Assembly (NCBI GenBank): GCA_017526585.1
Contig: JAFXRC010000050.1
Span: forward strand, 1-37,117
Reading direction: 5' to 3'
Length of the DNA stretch: 37,117 bases
Source of the DNA: Fibrobacter sp.
GTDB lineage: Bacteria; Fibrobacterota; Fibrobacteria; Fibrobacterales; Fibrobacteraceae
The translations under genes were made by a program, and so were the position numbers. Each line of letters begins with the position of its first letter. Position 1 is the first letter of the stretch. Positions 32,915-37,117 of the stretch are shown in pieces. Below the pieces are notes generated by a model, which saw nothing but the letters and a program-made list of their open reading frames with translations, had not been told where the DNA came from and did no database searches.

Positions 32915-34084
32915 TCACGGGAGTTCCAATAAATAACCATAATTTGCCCCGGTCGACAGGAACCGTCCATCAGGCGAACGTCCCCCAATCATGGGAATCG
33001 GAGCAAGTTCAATCACATCACTCAGCCACACGAAGGCAAGGTCCGACGGAGCACCCGCCGCAAGCGAAACTTCGCGCATCGCCGTACGACCAGCGCTACC
33101 ATCTTGCACAGAAACATCGGACAAGTCTTCCTTGTTCACATACTGCTTGCCTTGCGGGAATTCCGCCCAGACCACAAAGAGTCGCGTACCGAACTTAAAC
33201 CAGTGCGGTTGTACCGGTTCTGAAATCATGCCCGCAGTCTTTTCAATTTCAATGGGTTTGGAATCCTCGGACAATTCCTGGATAAAGGATTTCCATCCCG
33301 TCATCGAGGAATTGATCATGTTGTAGACTACAAAATTTCCATCAGGCGAAATCATGGGACTGTCCATCATCCAGCCATCGACATCCGCAGGCTTCTTGAG
33401 AGTCTTCGCCTTCTTGACTCCACCTGCCGCAAAATCCACAAATACGATCTGGTCTTTCTTGTTCACATAGACAAGCCGCACCTGATCTGTTCCAAAGAAT
33501 CCCTGCACCGTAGATTCCTTTGCAGAGGTGTCGGGGACCACCGCCGGGTCTACCCACAAGTGCGGCGTTGCAAATTCGCTGATATCCTTGTCGTAGAAAA
33601 AGAACTTCTTCTTGTCGGTCACGCGGACCGCAAAAAGACCGTAGTCCAGATTTTCACAGGTTTTGCTCTTCTTGGCATCGAAAGCTCGTAGCGAGACGAT
33701 ATAGTTCGGATGCGTACTCCATTCCGGATCCTGGAACTGGCAATCACCCGCATCGGTATCGCGCATCAGGTACCAGAGCACATTGCCCGCCGTATCGGAC
33801 ACGGAAAGTCTGTCATGCTGAACAGCCTTCGTCACAGTATAGATGGAATCGGGGGCGTTCACCTTCAACGTTCCACCAAAGTTCAACCAAAGCATCGAAG
33901 CCGGATAGTTCACCGTATCCTGCGACATAGAAGGATTGCAAATCTGCTTACCTTCATTCACAATAAACAGACCTGAAACTTCGGAAGTTTTCGTATTCGT
34001 TTCTGATTCAACAAACTGTTCCGGCTCGTAGACGCAAGCCGAAAGCATCATCAAAGGTATAGCAGCAATTGATAAATAACGCAT
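32915..34084 (-). CDS. Predicted lipoprotein with TolB-like propeller motifs
   Basis: A 389-residue lipoprotein with a short signal and lipobox MLSAC (Cys17). Two segments resemble PD40/TolB beta-propeller blades: PMISPDGNFVVYN and GGRSPDGRFLSTG. Others such as VRLVYVNKKDQIVFVDFA may be further blades. It probably sits in the periplasm or at the outer membrane. It lies 13 bp after the MATE gene and 8 bp before the barrel gene, suggesting one transcription unit. TATATT lies 7 nt before the ATG and no ribosome site is visible. Confidence 0.72.
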   Translation of the reverse strand: MRYLSIAAIPLMMLSACVYEPEQFVESETNTKTSEVSGLFIVNEGKQICNPSMSQDTVNYPASMLWLNFGGTLKVNAPDSIYTVTKAVQHDRLSVSDTAGNVLWYLMRDTDAGDCQFQDPEWSTHPNYIVSLRAFDAKKSKTCENLDYGLFAVRVTDKKKFFFYDKDISEFATPHLWVDPAVVPDTSAKESTVQGFFGTDQVRLVYVNKKDQIVFVDFAAGGVKKAKTLKKPADVDGWMMDSPMISPDGNFVVYNMINSSMTGWKSFIQELSEDSKPIEIEKTAGMISEPVQPHWFKFGTRLFVVWAEFPQGKQYVNKEDLSDVSVQDGSAGRTAMREVSLAAGAPSDLAFVWLSDVIELAPIPMIGGRSPDGRFLSTGANYGYLLELP

Positions 34085-34097
34085 TGTCCGAAATATA

Positions 34098-35447
34098 CTA
34101 AAACTTCGTTCGTTTCACCTGGTAAAAGTAGATTCCCATAATCACAGAAATCGTAAGAACCCAGCTTACCGGGTACACAACCATCAACGAAGCGAACGAT
34201 TTGTACCTGGGGAACACGAAAATCACCCAAAGGATGCGAATTCCGCAGACCCCCGCCATGCAGGTGAGCGCCGGAGAGAGCGACTTGCCCATTCCAGAAA
34301 GTGCCCCCGAAAACACATCCAGGAACACATTAATCGCCAATAGCCCCACCACCACGTACATGCGGATAGAACCGATTTCAATAATCTCGGCATTGGATGT
34401 AAACACAGAAAGCATGGGGCGAGCAAAAATGCTGCAGAGCGCACTCAGCACGACCGTAGACGAACATCCGAGCAAAAGTGTCCAGCGGACAGTCCGGCGG
34501 CAGCGTTCCATATTCTTCGCACCGTAGTTCTGTCCCACAAAAGTCACGCAGGCCTGCGAGAACGAATTCAACCAGTAATACACCACGAATTCGTAGTTGA
34601 GGGCAATCGCCGAGGCCGCGACCGTCGCAGAGCCGAGACTGTTGATAGCTGACTGCAGGCACACATTGCTGAACGAGAATACGACGCCGCGGAGCCCCGT
34701 CGGGATCCCCACGCGCAATATTCGGCTCAAGAAGAAGGGCGTCACGCGCAGCTTCCAGAATTCCAGCTTGAAGGGCCCCACTTCGTGCAGCAAGATGTAG
34801 AACAAGACGATTCCGCTGATGACATTGGCAAGCACCGTCGCAATGGCCACTCCCGAAACACCCATGCCAAAGCCCGCCACCAAAATCAGGTTCAACAACA
34901 CGTTCACGGCACCCGCCACCATGAGCACATAGAGCGGGCGCTTTGTGTCACCCTTACTGCGCAGAACCGCCGCGATAAAGTTGTAGACCATCACAAACGG
35001 CATCCCGGCAAAGTAGATCTGCAGGTAACGCACTGCCATGTCTAGGACATCTGCCGGAGTCGATATCAGCTCGAGAATCGGCCTTGCAAAAAAGATACCT
35101 ACAAAAGATAGCAGAATCCCACTAAAGAACGAAACCATGACCGAAGTGTGAACGCTGCGGGTCACGGAACGGTAGCTTTGCTCGCCAATGGAATGTGCCA
35201 CCACCACATTGGCTCCCACCGAGATGCCAACAAACAGGTTTATCAGCAGGTTGATGACGAAGGTGTTTGCACCCACAGCCGCTAAGGCCTTGTCGCCCGC
35301 AAACTGCCCCACCACGGCGACATCCGCCAAATTGAACATCTGCTGAAAGATGCTGCTCAAAGCAATAGGAATGGCGAACCTCAGGATTTTTCTCCCGAGG
35401 GGACCATTCAACATATCCATATTCGTCTTTGAGTTAGTTACAGACAT
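34098..35447 (-). CDS. MATE-family efflux transporter
   Basis: A polytopic inner-membrane protein of 449 residues with about twelve hydrophobic helices in two similar halves. Typical MATE features include IPIALSSIFQQMFNLADVAVVG near the start, LAAVGANTFVINLL, and the matching second half (IPTGLRGVVFSFSNVCLQS, FVGQNYGAKNMERCRR). Relatives export cationic drugs or metabolites using a sodium or proton gradient; the substrate here is unknown. The ATG at 35447 has AGGAA 5 nt upstream; the frame from 35564 adds only leader sequence. A promoter candidate lies at 35477-35504. Confidence 0.93.
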   Translation of the reverse strand: MSVTNSKTNMDMLNGPLGRKILRFAIPIALSSIFQQMFNLADVAVVGQFAGDKALAAVGANTFVINLLINLFVGISVGANVVVAHSIGEQSYRSVTRSVHTSVMVSFFSGILLSFVGIFFARPILELISTPADVLDMAVRYLQIYFAGMPFVMVYNFIAAVLRSKGDTKRPLYVLMVAGAVNVLLNLILVAGFGMGVSGVAIATVLANVISGIVLFYILLHEVGPFKLEFWKLRVTPFFLSRILRVGIPTGLRGVVFSFSNVCLQSAINSLGSATVAASAIALNYEFVVYYWLNSFSQACVTFVGQNYGAKNMERCRRTVRWTLLLGCSSTVVLSALCSIFARPMLSVFTSNAEIIEIGSIRMYVVVGLLAINVFLDVFSGALSGMGKSLSPALTCMAGVCGIRILWVIFVFPRYKSFASLMVVYPVSWVLTISVIMGIYFYQVKRTKF

Positions 35448-35476
35448 ATCGTTCCTAAAAACGGGCGTAAATTTAG

Positions 35477-35504
35477 ATTTTAACGCTCCCTCATCCAAGA
35501 GCAA
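35477..35504 (-). promoter_or_regulatory. Candidate promoter of the MATE gene
   Basis: On the minus strand TTGCTC (35504-35499), a 16-nt spacer and TAAAAT (35482-35477) lie about 30 bp before the MATE start codon. Both hexamers are four or five of six to consensus. Confidence 0.4.
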
Positions 35505-35578
35505 TTTGCTAACTTTACATCGCAAAAAATGAACGGCGCGGCTATTGCCAAATCGAGCCGCCAAAACTGGAGATTATC

Positions 35579-36676
<1,098 letters not shown>

Positions 36677-36710
36677 GATACACGCTCACATCTGTTCAAG
36701 TTTACCCAAA

Positions 36711-36739
36711 AACACCGACTCCCGAGCCGGTGTTTTTTT
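36711..36739 (+). terminator. Intrinsic terminator of ychF
   Basis: AACACCG (36711-36717) pairs with CGGTGTT (36728-36734), with an inner CTC/GAG pairing. The stem runs into seven Ts (36733-36739). It lies 34 bp after the ychF stop. Confidence 0.85.
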
Positions 36740-36744
36740 GATTA

Positions 36745-36928
36745 TCAGTCCTTTATACAACGGACAGAAAGGGCTGCATCACGTTTTTCATTGGATTTCC
36801 ATACCGCAGGAGAATACACAATCTCATCATCAACTTGACTCCACTCAACGGCAAAAATGAAATCGTAGGCACGATAATTGTCTTGTTCCGTCGAAGTCCA
36901 ATCGCCGCGCAAATCGAACGGTATATAA
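36745..36928 (-). pseudogene. C-terminal fragment of a FISUMP-domain protein
   Basis: The frame reads FDLRGDWTSTEQDNYRAYDF, a middle section ending VYSPAVWKSNEKRD, and SVRCIKD, the same ending as the complete FISUMP protein at 418-2541. Only about 60 of the roughly 215 domain residues remain. Upstream the frame runs straight into the rRNA-operon terminator, where it is open by chance from a TTG, so the front of the gene is missing. It has no signal peptide and no ribosome site and is most likely dead. Confidence 0.75.
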
Positions 36929-36964
36929 AAAGAAGGGCCCCTCGAGCGTTTGCTCAAGGGGCCC
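36925..36964 (-). terminator. Terminator of the rRNA operon
   Basis: On the minus strand GGGCCCCTTGAGC and GCTCGAGGGGCCC (36964-36935) form a long GC-rich stem around a 4-nt loop, followed by TTCTTTTT. It begins 6 bp after the 3' end of the 5S gene. Confidence 0.85.
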
Positions 36965-36970
36965 GTGAAT

Positions 36971-37081
36971 CCAGCGGCGACCTACTCTCCCGGGCCCGTG
37001 GGCCAGGTACCATCGGCGATGAGGGGCTTGACTTCCGTGTTCGGAAAGGGAACGGGTATGACCCCCTCTCGGTAACCGCTG
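36971..37081 (-). rRNA. rrf: 5S ribosomal RNA
   Basis: The minus strand reads as a standard 5S rRNA. It has CCGAACACGGAAGT (loop C region), GCCGATGGTAC and the 3' GGGAGAGTAGGTCGCCGC. The 5' CAGCGG (37081-37076) pairs with the 3' CCGCTG (36977-36972) as helix I. Length is about 111 nt, and the exact ends may differ by one or two bases. The 23S and 16S genes should lie beyond the right edge. Confidence 0.95.
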
Positions 37082-37095
37082 AAACAAAGTCTAGG

Positions 37096-37111
37096 CGACA
37101 ACTTGTTGTCG
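37096..37111 (-). other. Palindrome in the 23S-5S spacer
   Basis: CGACAAC and GTTGTCG flank TT, 14 nt upstream of the 5S gene on the minus strand. Such hairpins in rRNA spacers are often processing sites or the outer stem closing the 23S transcript, which cannot be told here because the 23S gene is cut off. Confidence 0.4.
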
Positions 37112-37117
37112 AAAAAG

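Overview
The window looks like a chromosomal contig from a Fibrobacter-type bacterium. The strongest clue is the Fibrobacter succinogenes major paralogous (FISUMP) domain, seen in a complete lipoprotein near the left edge and in a C-terminal fragment near the right edge; both end in the same VRCIKD. Other clues are many Sec-exported outer-membrane barrels and lipoproteins (Gram-negative envelope), a MurE of the meso-diaminopimelate type, and moderate GC. The right end stops just after a 5S rRNA gene, where draft assemblies often break, so this may be a whole contig. No CRISPR array, complete insertion sequence, tRNA or prophage was seen.

Layout. 1-418: a junction of broken pieces. It holds the first 29 codons of an unidentified minus-strand gene with its own ribosome binding site, a RelB/DinJ-like antitoxin ORF with no convincing start codon, and a six-codon remnant where the toxin should begin. 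418-4151: a FISUMP lipoprotein and a beta-barrel outer-membrane protein on the minus strand. 4152-4474: non-coding, with a terminator and a structured ftsZ 3' region. 4475-18399: the division and cell wall (dcw) cluster on the minus strand, in transcription order mraZ-rsmH-ftsL-ftsI-murE-murF-ftsW-murG-murC-ftsQ-ftsA-ftsZ. mraY, murD, murB and ddl are absent. 18660-25588: a translation and RNA-factor operon on the same strand, rimP-nusA-infB-rbfA-truB-ribF, ending in a terminator just upstream of the mraZ promoter.

25718-36676: envelope genes and housekeeping genes. They include a small two-helix membrane protein; a four-gene minus-strand run (membrane-tethered STAS protein, degenerate LytM protein, lipoprotein, divergent Nudix protein); a PorV-like barrel divergent from a XerC/XerD recombinase; a MATE exporter, lipoprotein and outer-membrane barrel run; and ychF. 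36745-37117: a FISUMP fragment abutting the terminator of an rRNA operon, then the 5S rRNA gene and part of the 23S-5S spacer.

How they work together. The dcw genes supply the cytoplasmic Mur ligases, the lipid II glycosyltransferase, the septal synthase pair (FtsW/FtsI), and the divisome scaffold (FtsQ, FtsL, FtsA, FtsZ). Most are tightly overlapped and probably translationally coupled. The best candidates for undescribed biology are the STAS/LytM/lipoprotein/Nudix run, whose recognisable domains have all lost canonical residues, and the MATE/lipoprotein/barrel run. Neither can be assigned a function from sequence alone.
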